A stretch of DNA of 64,000 bases. Source: Terribacillus saccharophilus. Its GTDB lineage: Bacteria; Bacillota; Bacilli; Bacillales; Amphibacillaceae. Below the pieces are notes generated by a model. It was not told where the DNA came from. It was given only the letters and a program-made list of their open reading frames with translations, and made no database searches. Below, in pieces: positions 53,422-61,880 of this stretch; positions within the stretch are counted from its first letter, which is position 1, and every line of letters begins with the position of its first letter. The DNA lies in NCBI RefSeq assembly GCF_002272075.1, contig NZ_NPBJ01000006.1, forward strand, positions 1 to 64,000, read 5' to 3'. The translations under genes were made by a program, and so were the position numbers.

Positions 53422-54270
53422 TCACTTCAATATATATCGATCTACTGCAGCTTTCAAAGAATGTGTAGTTTTAACATCAAAACCAATCCCTAATTGCGTT
53501 GCAGTCTGTGCTATTTCAGGTCTTATTCCAGACAAAATAGTTTCTACACCAAGCAACTTCAAAGAGTTGACTATGTTAAATATACGATGAGCAACCATTG
53601 TATCAATAATTACCACACCTGACATGTCGATAAATAAGTACTCTACTCCCAACTTCGCACATTGCGATAGAACATTATCCATCATATACTTAGCCCTATT
53701 CGTATCAATATCACCTACTAGGGGCAGCAGCGCAACTTCTGGAGTCAATGATATCACTGGCGTACTAAGCTCCAAGATCATTGCTTGCTGTGCAGCTAAT
53801 TTAAATTCAGCTTGTTTTGCATTCTCTCTAGTAAACCAGACAATGATCTGATTAAAAGCGCTTGTTATTTTCCTCGTATAACTAAGTGTTTCTTTACCAC
53901 ATAAATCATGTTCTGCTACAAAACCATCTAAAAGCTCTAAATACAATGCTTCCGTTCTATTAAATTCATCTATAATATCTTCAATCGGCGTGATTAAATG
54001 CTGCTCATCTTTGGATATCTCCACTATCCATTCTTCGAATAATTCGTAAGATAGAGGACTTTCAGGATCAAACAACTTACAAAAACGCACATGGAAATCT
54101 CTATTTTGTTCTTTTAAAACGTCTATTACTGCTTGATCATCAGAACCATAAACCCCTTCTGCCTTTGTAAGTCCAGCAAACCATTCATCATTCAATTGAT
54201 CTATATTGTCACAAAGAAATTCATGTAAATCTTTATCTGCTGCTACTTGCAGTTTTTTCTCGATTGCCAT
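53422..54270 (-). CDS. RsbR family STAS protein (stressosome component)
   Basis: The 282-residue protein has an N-terminal non-heme globin-like helical domain (about 1-150) and a C-terminal STAS domain. Both phosphothreonine regions of RsbRA are conserved: LVGDIDTNRAKYMM and VVIIDTMVAHRIFN. It controls SigB through RsbS and RsbT in the stressosome. It is an orphan here, with no rsbS or rsbT nearby, like the B. subtilis RsbRB-RD paralogues. Confidence 0.9.
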   Translation of the reverse strand: MAIEKKLQVAADKDLHEFLCDNIDQLNDEWFAGLTKAEGVYGSDDQAVIDVLKEQNRDFHVRFCKLFDPESPLSYELFEEWIVEISKDEQHLITPIEDIIDEFNRTEALYLELLDGFVAEHDLCGKETLSYTRKITSAFNQIIVWFTRENAKQAEFKLAAQQAMILELSTPVISLTPEVALLPLVGDIDTNRAKYMMDNVLSQCAKLGVEYLFIDMSGVVIIDTMVAHRIFNIVNSLKLLGVETILSGIRPEIAQTATQLGIGFDVKTTHSLKAAVDRYILK

Positions 54271-54575
54271 TACTATATCTCCTTAGTCTATATATGCTCA
54301 ACACCTTATTTTAGCATGTGATATAACAAATACCTATTATTATAATGTAATAGTAATAATTGCCCTTACTGTGGAATGCATTTAATCTAAAGATTAAGTT
54401 TTGACAAGTGAATATGCACTTTAGAAGATTATTAGTTCTGGTGAGATTATGTCTATAAAGACTTTCCAAACAATAATAGCCTAACACATAGAAGATTGTA
54501 GCTAAGGAAAGGATATTATGAACTGTTCTATTTATATCTTCCACTTGAGTCTAAAGCCGGGCAATAAGCCGATCT

Positions 54576-54794
54576 GAGAAGTCGTTATTTTCAGCGAATA
54601 GTAAAACTATCTCCTTTGAGCTATGTAACTGATTATCATATTCAAAAAAGCTGCTCCTGCTTCAGAATACAAGTACAAATGTCACAGATGTAAGTTATCA
54701 AGTAGGATTTAATAGTACCAGTTATTTTATTGTTAAGTTCCGTAGATCTGTAGGTATGACACCGTTAGCTTATAAGAAAGAACAGGAAAAGTAG
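54576..54794 (+). pseudogene. Remnant of an AraC family regulator
   Basis: One frame from about 54588 reads SRYFQRIVKLSPLSYV then TDYHIQK. After a frameshift near 54650 another frame reads LLLLQNTSTNVTDVSYQVG followed by FNSTSYFIVKFRRSVGMTPL and ends at TAG 54792-54794. Together these are the second half of an AraC DNA-binding domain. There is no start codon or ribosome-binding site. The 300 bp before it (54271-54575) show no other feature. Confidence 0.75.
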
Positions 54795-54859
54795 TTATAA
54801 CAGTTATAACTACTCTCAAAAAGTCTAAGCTCATTATTCTCTAAGAAGGAAAAAGAAAC

Positions 54860-54891
54860 ACAAAAAACCTGAAAAGTTGCAGGTTTTTTCA
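54860..54891. terminator. Terminator between AraC remnant and GntR gene
   Basis: AAAAAACCTG (54862-54871) and CAGGTTTTTT (54880-54889), usable on both strands. Confidence 0.8.
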
Positions 54892-54922
54892 GCTTTCACC
54901 CTTTTTCAGAGTAAACTATACA

Positions 54923-55678
54923 TCAGTTTTGTATTAGATTTTCAACCACGCCGAGTATTTCATTACGTGCACGATTCCTGTGCGATTGCATCAAAACACT
55001 AGCTGCATTACCGTCTTTCGCCTTCATACACGCTACAATAGCCTTATGCTCAACTATTGAGTGAAAAGGAAGCGGACGGTCGTCTACTGTTAATAAACGC
55101 GCTCTATATAGCTGATCCGAATGAGTATCTATAACTGCTCTAAGTCGCTTGTTTCTCGCATAATCGATAATTAGATGATGGAACTCATCATCTAATATTG
55201 CCCACTGCTTTAGATTCTTTTGCTCAAGCGCCTGTTCCTGTTGTTCAATCAACCTTTCCAATTCACCTATCTCTAGTTCCCCAACCTTTTCAGTAGCTAG
55301 ACTTACCGCTAGACCATCTAGCGTTTCCACAATTTCATATATCTGTTCGAGATCTTCTGTCTCGATCGGCTTCACTATGAACCCCCGTCTAGGTACAAGC
55401 CGGACCATGCCTTCTGTTTCCAGACGCACAAGCGCTTCTCTAACCGGTGTACGACTCATCTGTAATACTTCAGCCATTTCTCTTTCTAAAATCGTTGTTC
55501 CAGGACGAAGAATTAAATCGCGGATAGATAGCCGAACAATCTGATAGGCTCTTTGAGGCAAACGGTACTCATCAAGGCCTTCTATATTATTGATGAGGAG
55601 AGAGATTTCTTTCTCGACACTTGTATCACTTAAGGAAGCATCTTTTTCTTTATCTTTTTCGGTTGGAATCTTTTTCAT
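54923..55678 (-). CDS. GntR family regulator, FCD subgroup
   Basis: The 251-residue protein has an N-terminal acidic/basic extension of about 30 residues, then winged HTH (LILRPGTTILEREMAEVLQMSRTPVREAL) and an FCD ligand domain with metal-binding Asp and His (DDEFHHLI and later HSIVEH, SHR). It probably represses the dehydrogenase upstream on the same strand and the divergent CitMHS transporter, whose promoters share an operator. ATG 55676-55678 follows AGGTG; a GTG three codons earlier is part of the site. Confidence 0.9.
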   Translation of the reverse strand: MKKIPTEKDKEKDASLSDTSVEKEISLLINNIEGLDEYRLPQRAYQIVRLSIRDLILRPGTTILEREMAEVLQMSRTPVREALVRLETEGMVRLVPRRGFIVKPIETEDLEQIYEIVETLDGLAVSLATEKVGELEIGELERLIEQQEQALEQKNLKQWAILDDEFHHLIIDYARNKRLRAVIDTHSDQLYRARLLTVDDRPLPFHSIVEHKAIVACMKAKDGNAASVLMQSHRNRARNEILGVVENLIQN

Positions 55679-55792
55679 ATTATTCACCTATTCCATTATG
55701 ATTGTTCATGTTGTTTAAAATATATCATAACCAACAGCAGAAGCATCTCAAATTGTAATGCGATAGTTATTAATGCAGTGTAAATCCTTATA

Positions 55793-55834
55793 GAAAAAAG
55801 ACTATGGATCCCAAGAAATCCACAGCCTTTTCTT
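55793..55834 (-). terminator. Terminator after the tartrate dehydrogenase-like gene
   Basis: AAAAGGCTGTGGAT and ATCCATAGTCTTTT pair on the minus strand, followed by T. Confidence 0.78.
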
Positions 55835-55835
55835 C

Positions 55836-56933
55836 TTAAATTTCTGCTTTCACTTTAGAAAGGTTTTCTATAATAGAATCCGTGATCTCATCCGTGTTGT
55901 ATGTTCCCCCAAGGTCTCGAGTAAGAATCCCCTGACGTGTCGTTTCTGCAATTGCTTTATTGATAAGTTCTGCTTCCTCATTTAATCCTAGGTGATCCAG
56001 CATTAGTGCAGCACTTCCAATAGCACCGATTGGATTAGATATTCCTTGACCGGCGATATCAGGTGCCGAGCCGTGAACTGACTCGAACATACTCGGCGTG
56101 TTCCCTTCCGGATTAATATTAGCGCTGGCAGCTAATCCTAAGCTTCCCGCTAGAGCACTACCTAAATCTGATAGTATATCCGCAAACAAGTTGGATGCGA
56201 CTACTACTTCCAGCTCTTCCGGTTTCAATACAAATTGTGCAGCCGCTGCATCAACAAGCCACTGGTCTGTCTCTACATCTGGATAATCTTTACTCACACG
56301 TGAAAACACTTCATCCCAAAGCACCATCCCATATTGCTGCGCGTTACTTTTCGTGATACTTGTTACTTTTTTTCTTTTACGCGTACGAGCCAGATCAAAG
56401 GCATAACGGATAATACGTTCGCATCCGTGCTCTGTAAATAAAGCTGATTGAACAGCAACTTCTTTGCCAAGACCTCGTCCAGAGAAATTACGACCGCCTA
56501 TACCTGAATATTCACCCTCGGAGTTTTCTCTGATTAAGACCCAGTTTAGCGAATCAACATCTGGATGATTTAGCCTTCTTGGAACACCCGGTAAAAATTC
56601 GATAGGGCGGATATTAGCCCACTGATCGAATCCTTGGCAAATTGCTAAACGTAATCCCCACAAGCTAACATGATCTGGCACACCTGGAAATCCAACAGCA
56701 CCAAAATAGATAGCATCATACCCTCTTAGTCTTTCAACTCCACCTTCTTCCATCATCTTTCCATGCTCTAAATAATATTCACAGCCCCACGGAAAGAAAT
56801 CGCTTTCAAATTCAAACTTACCATTAGATGCTTCTGCCAAATGATTAATTATTCTAAGACCGGCTTCAACCACTTCCGTACCAATACCATCACCAGGAAT
56901 CACCGCTAAACGAATTCTTTTTGTTTCACTCAT
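55836..56933 (-). CDS. Tartrate/D-malate dehydrogenase family protein
   Basis: The 365-residue beta-decarboxylating dehydrogenase has IPGDGIGTEV near the start, the catalytic Tyr/Lys region IRENSEGEYSGIGG and TSITKSNAQQ, and metal-binding DLGSALAGSLGLAASANIN. WGLRLAICQGFDQWANIRP marks the YcsA/tartrate dehydrogenase branch rather than LeuB. It would convert D-malate or tartrate with NAD. It is divergent from a CitMHS importer that could bring in the substrate. Confidence 0.92.
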   Translation of the reverse strand: MSETKRIRLAVIPGDGIGTEVVEAGLRIINHLAEASNGKFEFESDFFPWGCEYYLEHGKMMEEGGVERLRGYDAIYFGAVGFPGVPDHVSLWGLRLAICQGFDQWANIRPIEFLPGVPRRLNHPDVDSLNWVLIRENSEGEYSGIGGRNFSGRGLGKEVAVQSALFTEHGCERIIRYAFDLARTRKRKKVTSITKSNAQQYGMVLWDEVFSRVSKDYPDVETDQWLVDAAAAQFVLKPEELEVVVASNLFADILSDLGSALAGSLGLAASANINPEGNTPSMFESVHGSAPDIAGQGISNPIGAIGSAALMLDHLGLNEEAELINKAIAETTRQGILTRDLGGTYNTDEITDSIIENLSKVKAEI

Positions 56934-57000
56934 TTGTTCTTCCTCCTTGTTTATTTCATCTTTTCAGTTAATTGGAAAGAATTGCACCTTATTGATTTAT

Positions 57001-57029
57001 ATACTAGATAACGTATACATTAATGTCAA
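57001..57029 (-). promoter_or_regulatory. Dehydrogenase promoter with GntR-type operator
   Basis: TTGACA (57024-57029) and TAGTAT (57001-57006) are 17 bp apart on the minus strand, and the spacer contains ATGTATACGTTA. The same 12-mer lies in the promoter of the divergent transporter. Confidence 0.82.
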
Positions 57030-57068
57030 TAATTATTTGATTTTTTAGAATCAACATGAGTTTTAAAA

Positions 57069-57078
57069 ATGTATACTA
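57069..57078 (+). promoter_or_regulatory. Third copy of the GTATAC operator core
   Basis: ATGTATACTA between the two promoters shares the ATGTATAC core. It could be an auxiliary site for looping or cooperative binding. Confidence 0.5.
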
Positions 57079-57189
57079 AACCTTAAATAATTCACCATTA
57101 TGAACTACCACAATTGTTTTAATAGGCTAACCAACACCTTGCCCACAAATAGCTGCATTAATTATAAAATTATATATCAAAATATCCAA

Positions 57190-57217
57190 TTGACAATTAT
57201 GTATACGTTAATATACA
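57190..57217 (+). promoter_or_regulatory. CitMHS promoter with GntR-type operator
   Basis: TTGACA (57190-57195) is followed by a 16-18 bp spacer containing ATGTATACGTTA (57199-57210), then TATACA or TACAAT. The operator sits between the hexamers, as in repressor-controlled promoters. Confidence 0.8.
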
Positions 57218-57290
57218 ATTCGTTTAAGCTACGTTAAATGATTACACAACCACTCATTCTGTTCTTATCTGAAAATGGAGGTGGGATAAT

Positions 57291-57341
57291 ATGAATGCGC
57301 TCTTAGTAAGATTGACTTTTTTGAATAACATCAACCTGTAA
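57291..57341 (+). CDS. Possible 16-residue leader peptide
   Basis: ATG at 57291 is preceded by a near-perfect GGAGGTGGGATAAT site and followed by 16 codons (MNALLVRLTFLNNINL) and TAA. It lies in the roughly 340-nt leader of the CitMHS transporter. The ribosome-binding site is better than that of many real genes here. It may be a regulatory upstream ORF or the remains of a lost gene. Confidence 0.4.
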   Translation: MNALLVRLTFLNNINL

Positions 57342-57405
57342 CCTTTTAAGCAATTAGAGCGCAATTAATTGTATGCGCTTTCAAAAAGCCGCTCCATTTT
57401 CCTAG

Positions 57406-57516
57406 AAAAATTGTCAACTTAGAAACCGAATTACGGCGGATTAGATTTTGAACGGGCTGCTGCGAATTTTAGCGAAGCGTTTTTAAAGTTCTATGATTAC
57501 TGTACTTATGTGTAAT
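57406..57516 (+). pseudogene. Coding-like remnant before the CitMHS gene
   Basis: One frame reads EKLST, a stop, then KPNYGGLDFERAAANFSEAF and a further LKFYDYCTYV to a stop at 57514-57516. The amino-acid composition looks like real protein but there is no start or ribosome-binding site. It may be the 3' end of a deleted gene. I recognise no family. Confidence 0.35.
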
Positions 57517-57558
57517 TTAATGATCCAAATAATTTGTTTTCTACAGGAGATGGTTCGT

Positions 57559-58923
57559 ATGTTGACATTCTTAGCATTAGCGATGATCATCGTTTTCATT
57601 GTACTTCTCTCGAAGAATAAATTAACTGTTTTTGGCGCTTTAACGATTGTACCCTTTATCTTCGGAGCCATTACAACCTTTGTAACCGGCGCTTCCTTTC
57701 TGGATCTTTTTGATTGGATCAAGGATGGTATCTTATTTAGTGTCGATGAAGAAACGGGAGAAGTGTCGATGGGGGTTATCTCCCCTGCCATTGTAATTCT
57801 TTTCGCTGTATTGTACTTCGGTGTCATGCTAAACGTTGGTTTGTTTGACCCTTTGTGCGAATTCTTCATCAAGAAAGCGAAAGGTGATCCATTAAAAGTT
57901 ACGATGGCTACCGTTCTAACAGCAACCGTAGTTACAATGAATGGCGATACCACCACTACAATCATCATTTGTGTTGCTGCTTTCCTTCAGCTTTATAAGC
58001 AAATGAATATCAAGCTGATATACTTGGCTATCATTATCGTCACTCCAATTGGTATCTTTAATCAGTTGCCTTGGGGAGGTCCTACAATAGCCGCAAGTAC
58101 AGCTATGGGCGTGAATATTAGTGAACTCTTTGCTGCTATACTACCAGGTATGATCATTGCTGAAATATTCGCTATCGGCATGGCTTATTTTATCGGGATC
58201 AAAGAAAGAAAAAGATTACACTTCGACCCTAAAACCGCTAAAGATATTTCACCAGAGGACATGCAAGAAATGCTCAATGCAATCCGCCTGAAAGATCCTG
58301 AATTAAAACGTCCTAAACTTTTCTATTTCAATTTAATTTTGACGCTTATTATCTTAGTTATGCTCGTTATGGATGTAGCTCACGGCGGCGTTCTATTCGG
58401 TATAGGCGCAGCAATAGCACTTACGGTAAACTACAGGTCAGCAAAGCTTATCAATCAGAGGCTGGATGACTTAGCAGCAGATTCTCTAGCACCTGCTTTA
58501 GCAACATTAGCTGCTGGTGTTTTCTCTGGTGTTTTAACTGGAAGTGGCATGTCAACTGCACTGGCAATGTCCATTACAGCTATTATCCCAGAATCATTAG
58601 GATCGAATATGGCTCCCATCTATGCATTGATTTCAGCACCTGCCATTACATTTCTGCCTCAAGACGCGTTTTACTTCGGGATTGCCGGTGTAATGGCGGA
58701 TGTTATGGCGCAGTATGGAATAACAGCTAATGAAGCAGCTGTAGCATCTATGGTAGGTCAGGCATTCCGTCTTATCTCTCCGGTTATCCCAGCTCTTTAT
58801 ATGTTGGTTGCTTCTACTGAAACAAACTTTATCGATTTCCAGAAGAAATATATTATTTATGCTTGGCCGATAATATTTATCTACATAGGAACCTATATTT
58901 TAACTGGTGCACTACCTATCTAA
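57559..58923 (+). CDS. CitMHS family citrate/dicarboxylate transporter
   Basis: The 454-residue protein has about twelve membrane helices with the CitMHS signatures MNGDTTTTIIICVAAFLQL and QLPWGGPTIAAS, plus GSGMSTALAMSITAIIP. Relatives import metal-citrate complexes or related acids with protons. The neighbours suggest malate, tartrate or a similar acid. ATG 57559 follows CAGGAGATGG; an ATG 22 codons upstream is weaker. Confidence 0.9.
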   Translation: MLTFLALAMIIVFIVLLSKNKLTVFGALTIVPFIFGAITTFVTGASFLDLFDWIKDGILFSVDEETGEVSMGVISPAIVILFAVLYFGVMLNVGLFDPLCEFFIKKAKGDPLKVTMATVLTATVVTMNGDTTTTIIICVAAFLQLYKQMNIKLIYLAIIIVTPIGIFNQLPWGGPTIAASTAMGVNISELFAAILPGMIIAEIFAIGMAYFIGIKERKRLHFDPKTAKDISPEDMQEMLNAIRLKDPELKRPKLFYFNLILTLIILVMLVMDVAHGGVLFGIGAAIALTVNYRSAKLINQRLDDLAADSLAPALATLAAGVFSGVLTGSGMSTALAMSITAIIPESLGSNMAPIYALISAPAITFLPQDAFYFGIAGVMADVMAQYGITANEAAVASMVGQAFRLISPVIPALYMLVASTETNFIDFQKKYIIYAWPIIFIYIGTYILTGALPI

Positions 58924-58969
58924 AAATCAACAGGAAGGCAAATAATTATTGCCTTCCTGTTGATTTTGT
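58922..58969 (+). terminator. Terminator after the CitMHS gene
   Basis: A perfect 19-pair stem, AAAATCAACAGGAAGGCAA with its complement ending 58967, around a seven-base loop. It is A/T-flanked on both sides and probably works in both directions. Confidence 0.88.
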
Positions 58970-59017
58970 ATAGATCTATCTATTTGATACGCAGCGTTTT
59001 GGATTAATTACACTCAC

Positions 59018-59824
59018 CTAGGTGAAAACATGATAACGTCCTCTTGGAACTATCATTGGAGATTTTGAAACGGGATCCTCAATTACAGTACAATTAAGCT
59101 CAAATATTTCTTTAATCAATTCATCCGTAATGATCTCAGATGGCCTTCCCTCGGCTATCAGTTCCCCTTTACGAAGAGCAAAGATATAATCAGCATATCG
59201 TGCAGCAAGATTGATATCATGAAGAACCATCACTATCGTCGTACCGTATTTTCTATTAAGATCTGTAAGCAAATCCAGGATCTCTACTTGATACGTGATA
59301 TCCAGAAACGTTGTTGGTTCATCAAGGAACAATATATCTGTCTGTTGAGCCAATGCCATAGCAATCCAGACGCGCTGTCTTTGACCACCAGACAGTTCAT
59401 CCAAATGTCTGTTAGCAAGTTCGGTAATTCCCATCATATCCATTGCTTCCTCGACTGCTTGATAATCCTTCTCTGACCATCCGCTTAACAATGATTGATG
59501 CGGGAATCTGCCTCTGCCGACTAAATCAGCTACTGAAATCCCTTCAGGTGCAACCGGAGACTGCGGCAGCACTCCTAATACTTTTGCAAGTTTCTTCGGA
59601 GGAATTTTGTGAATTGATTTTCCATCTAAAATGACATCTCCAGCTATTGGCTTGATTAGTCTTGCCATCGTCTTCAGCAAAGTTGATTTACCGCATGCGT
59701 TAGGACCAATAATCACGTTAACCTGATTGTTTGGAATAACAACATCAATCCCATGAAGGATTTTTTTACTTTCATAGCCGGCAACAATTAGCTCTGTTTG
59801 AAGTTTGTGAGTTGATTTCATCAT
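59018..59824 (-). CDS. Iron-siderophore ABC transporter ATPase
   Basis: The 268-residue FecE/FhuC-type ATPase has Walker A GPNACGKSTLL, signature LSGGQRQRVWIA, Walker B DILFLDEPTTFLD and H-loop VLHDINLAARYAD. It is the last gene of the importer operon, and its ATG overlaps the permease stop by three bases. Confidence 0.95.
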   Translation of the reverse strand: MMKSTHKLQTELIVAGYESKKILHGIDVVIPNNQVNVIIGPNACGKSTLLKTMARLIKPIAGDVILDGKSIHKIPPKKLAKVLGVLPQSPVAPEGISVADLVGRGRFPHQSLLSGWSEKDYQAVEEAMDMMGITELANRHLDELSGGQRQRVWIAMALAQQTDILFLDEPTTFLDITYQVEILDLLTDLNRKYGTTIVMVLHDINLAARYADYIFALRKGELIAEGRPSEIITDELIKEIFELNCTVIEDPVSKSPMIVPRGRYHVFT

Positions 59825-60852
59825 AAGTATCCCTTTCGATTCATCCTTATAAGTAAATAAAGCAGATATGGTGCCCCAACTAATCCTGTTATTATGCCAA
59901 CTGGATATCTGACTTCAAAAGCAAATTGTCCTATCAGATCTGCTCCAAGAACTAGGTTTATGCCTATAAGACCTGCAGGCAGGACATTTGAAAACCCGGT
60001 CCCTACTAATCTTTTAGCAATCGGCCCAGAAAGGAAAGCGACAAAAGCTATTGGGCCAGTTGTTGCAGTTGCAAAAGCTATCATTAGTACAGCACTCAGT
60101 ATGAGAATCAGTCTGATTTTGTTTGTACTTAATCCAAGTGATAATGCCGACTCTTCTCCGAGTTCTAATATGTCTAAATGCTTTCCTAAAACAATTAATA
60201 GCGGAGCGAAAATTATTACCGTACAAATAAGCGGTAATGAAGTTTCCATTTTAGCGCCGTTTAGACTTCCGCTTAACCATCGAAGTGCTGCAGGCAAGTC
60301 TTGCTGGCTGCCAACCATTAAAAGATAAGAAATAACAGCGCTAAGAGCTGCCTGAATACCGATTCCAATCAGTATAAGCCTGCCAATGGAAAAATGACTG
60401 CCTGATGCCAACAAGTATAGGAGTAAGACTGTAACAAGTCCTGATGTTACTGAAGCTAAAGAGACAACCGTATTACTTGTTTGAAAGATAAGTATACTGA
60501 ACAACGCTGCAGCACTGGAACCAGTGGTAATCCCCAGTACATCCGGATTAGCAAGCGGATTACGCAGCATTGTTTGGAATATATGTCCTCCCATTCCGAA
60601 AGCCAAGCCGGCAAAGAGACCAGCTATCATCCTGGGAAGCCTTATCGTATTGACAGCAAAATAAGCTCCTGGGATCCTTTCCCCCATAAGCACTTGAATA
60701 ACCTCTGAAATTGGGTAGATTGTGTTACCTAAAAGAAGCATGGCCATACAAAGTCCAACAGCAAGTGCTGCCAGGAGGATGTTAATGACCAGCCATTTTC
60801 TGAATCGACGTTGTCTGCCTTGTTTAATAAGAATTGTTGAGCTGTTTATCAT
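59821..60852 (-). CDS. Iron-siderophore ABC transporter permease, second subunit
   Basis: The 343-residue FecCD permease has about ten helices, with RLPRMIAGLFAGLAFGMGG and MLRNPLANPDVLGITTGSS typical of the family and GPIAFVAFLSGPIAKRL near the ATPase-coupling loop. It forms a heterodimer with the permease encoded just upstream, with a 4-bp overlap. Confidence 0.94.
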   Translation of the reverse strand: MINSSTILIKQGRQRRFRKWLVINILLAALAVGLCMAMLLLGNTIYPISEVIQVLMGERIPGAYFAVNTIRLPRMIAGLFAGLAFGMGGHIFQTMLRNPLANPDVLGITTGSSAAALFSILIFQTSNTVVSLASVTSGLVTVLLLYLLASGSHFSIGRLILIGIGIQAALSAVISYLLMVGSQQDLPAALRWLSGSLNGAKMETSLPLICTVIIFAPLLIVLGKHLDILELGEESALSLGLSTNKIRLILILSAVLMIAFATATTGPIAFVAFLSGPIAKRLVGTGFSNVLPAGLIGINLVLGADLIGQFAFEVRYPVGIITGLVGAPYLLYLLIRMNRKGYL

Positions 60853-61880
60853 AGTGACCGCACTTTCAATTTAGTTGCGAGGAGTATTAATACTGGAGCA
60901 CCAATAAAAGCGGTTATAATCCCAGCTTCTACTTCACCAGGACTCCCTATTAATCTGCCAAGTACATCAGCAATCGTTAGAATGCTAGCACCTGAAATAG
61001 CAGACATAGGTATAATAAGACGTAAATCCGGACCAAAGATGAGCCGCATCAAATGCGTCGCCAGCAAACCAATAAAGCCAATAGGACCAGCCAATGCTGT
61101 TACCGCCCCGCACAATATGACACCGGTAAAAGCAGATACTAATGTCAATAATCCAGTCCGAACCCCTTGACCAGTTGCAATCTCGTCCCCAAGCAATAAC
61201 GCATTAAGCGATGGTGCCATTATGAAAGCCAGCAGGATTCCAGAAACTAAAAACGGCAAAAAGATTACAATGAAATCCCAATTTGCAGCACCCACACTGC
61301 CTACTTGCCAGAACCTGAATTGATCCATCACAAAAGATCGAGGAAGCATGATAGCACTTATCAGGGAAGATAATATTGCACTTGTTGCAGCACCAGCCAG
61401 TACAAGCTTAAGAGGCGTATTGCCAGTACGCCCCATTGAACCAATTCCGTATACAATGATAGCTGTAAGAACTGCTCCTACTATTGAGAGCCAAATATAC
61501 TGACCAGCTGTGCTGATATTAAAAAATGCTATGCCTATAACGACAAATAACGATGCACCTGTGTTAACTCCTAATATACTGGGATCGGCCAGCGGATTTC
61601 GGGTTACTGCTTGCATGAGAGCGCCAGACACACCTAGCGCTCCTCCGCACAGCAAACTAAATACCGTTCGTGGTATTCTTTCACTGACAACAGCTGCAGC
61701 GTAAGAATCTGAGCTGGATAAGAACAATCCTGCCATTAAGTCATCTAATGTCACAGATCTTGATCCGAAAACCAGTGAAGCAATTATACTAACACACAGC
61801 AATAGAAAGAAAATAATCATAATGGCTGCGTAGTAGCTACGTTTATGTCCTACTGGCCTCTTTGCTACATTACTGTTCAT
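60849..61880 (-). CDS. Iron-siderophore ABC transporter permease, first subunit
   Basis: The 343-residue FecCD permease has RIPRTVFSLLCGGALGVSG, AVTRNPLADPSILGVNTGAS and GPIGFIGLLATHLMRLIFG. It is paralogous to the other permease. The ATG lies 11 bp inside the binding-protein gene. Confidence 0.94.
   Translation of the reverse strand: MNSNVAKRPVGHKRSYYAAIMIIFFLLLCVSIIASLVFGSRSVTLDDLMAGLFLSSSDSYAAAVVSERIPRTVFSLLCGGALGVSGALMQAVTRNPLADPSILGVNTGASLFVVIGIAFFNISTAGQYIWLSIVGAVLTAIIVYGIGSMGRTGNTPLKLVLAGAATSAILSSLISAIMLPRSFVMDQFRFWQVGSVGAANWDFIVIFLPFLVSGILLAFIMAPSLNALLLGDEIATGQGVRTGLLTLVSAFTGVILCGAVTALAGPIGFIGLLATHLMRLIFGPDLRLIIPMSAISGASILTIADVLGRLIGSPGEVEAGIITAFIGAPVLILLATKLKVRSL

Noticed and set aside
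54311-54544. Minus-strand 77-residue ORF between rsbR-like and gntR
   Set aside because: Low-complexity Tyr/Ile-rich product, no ribosome-binding site and no domain.
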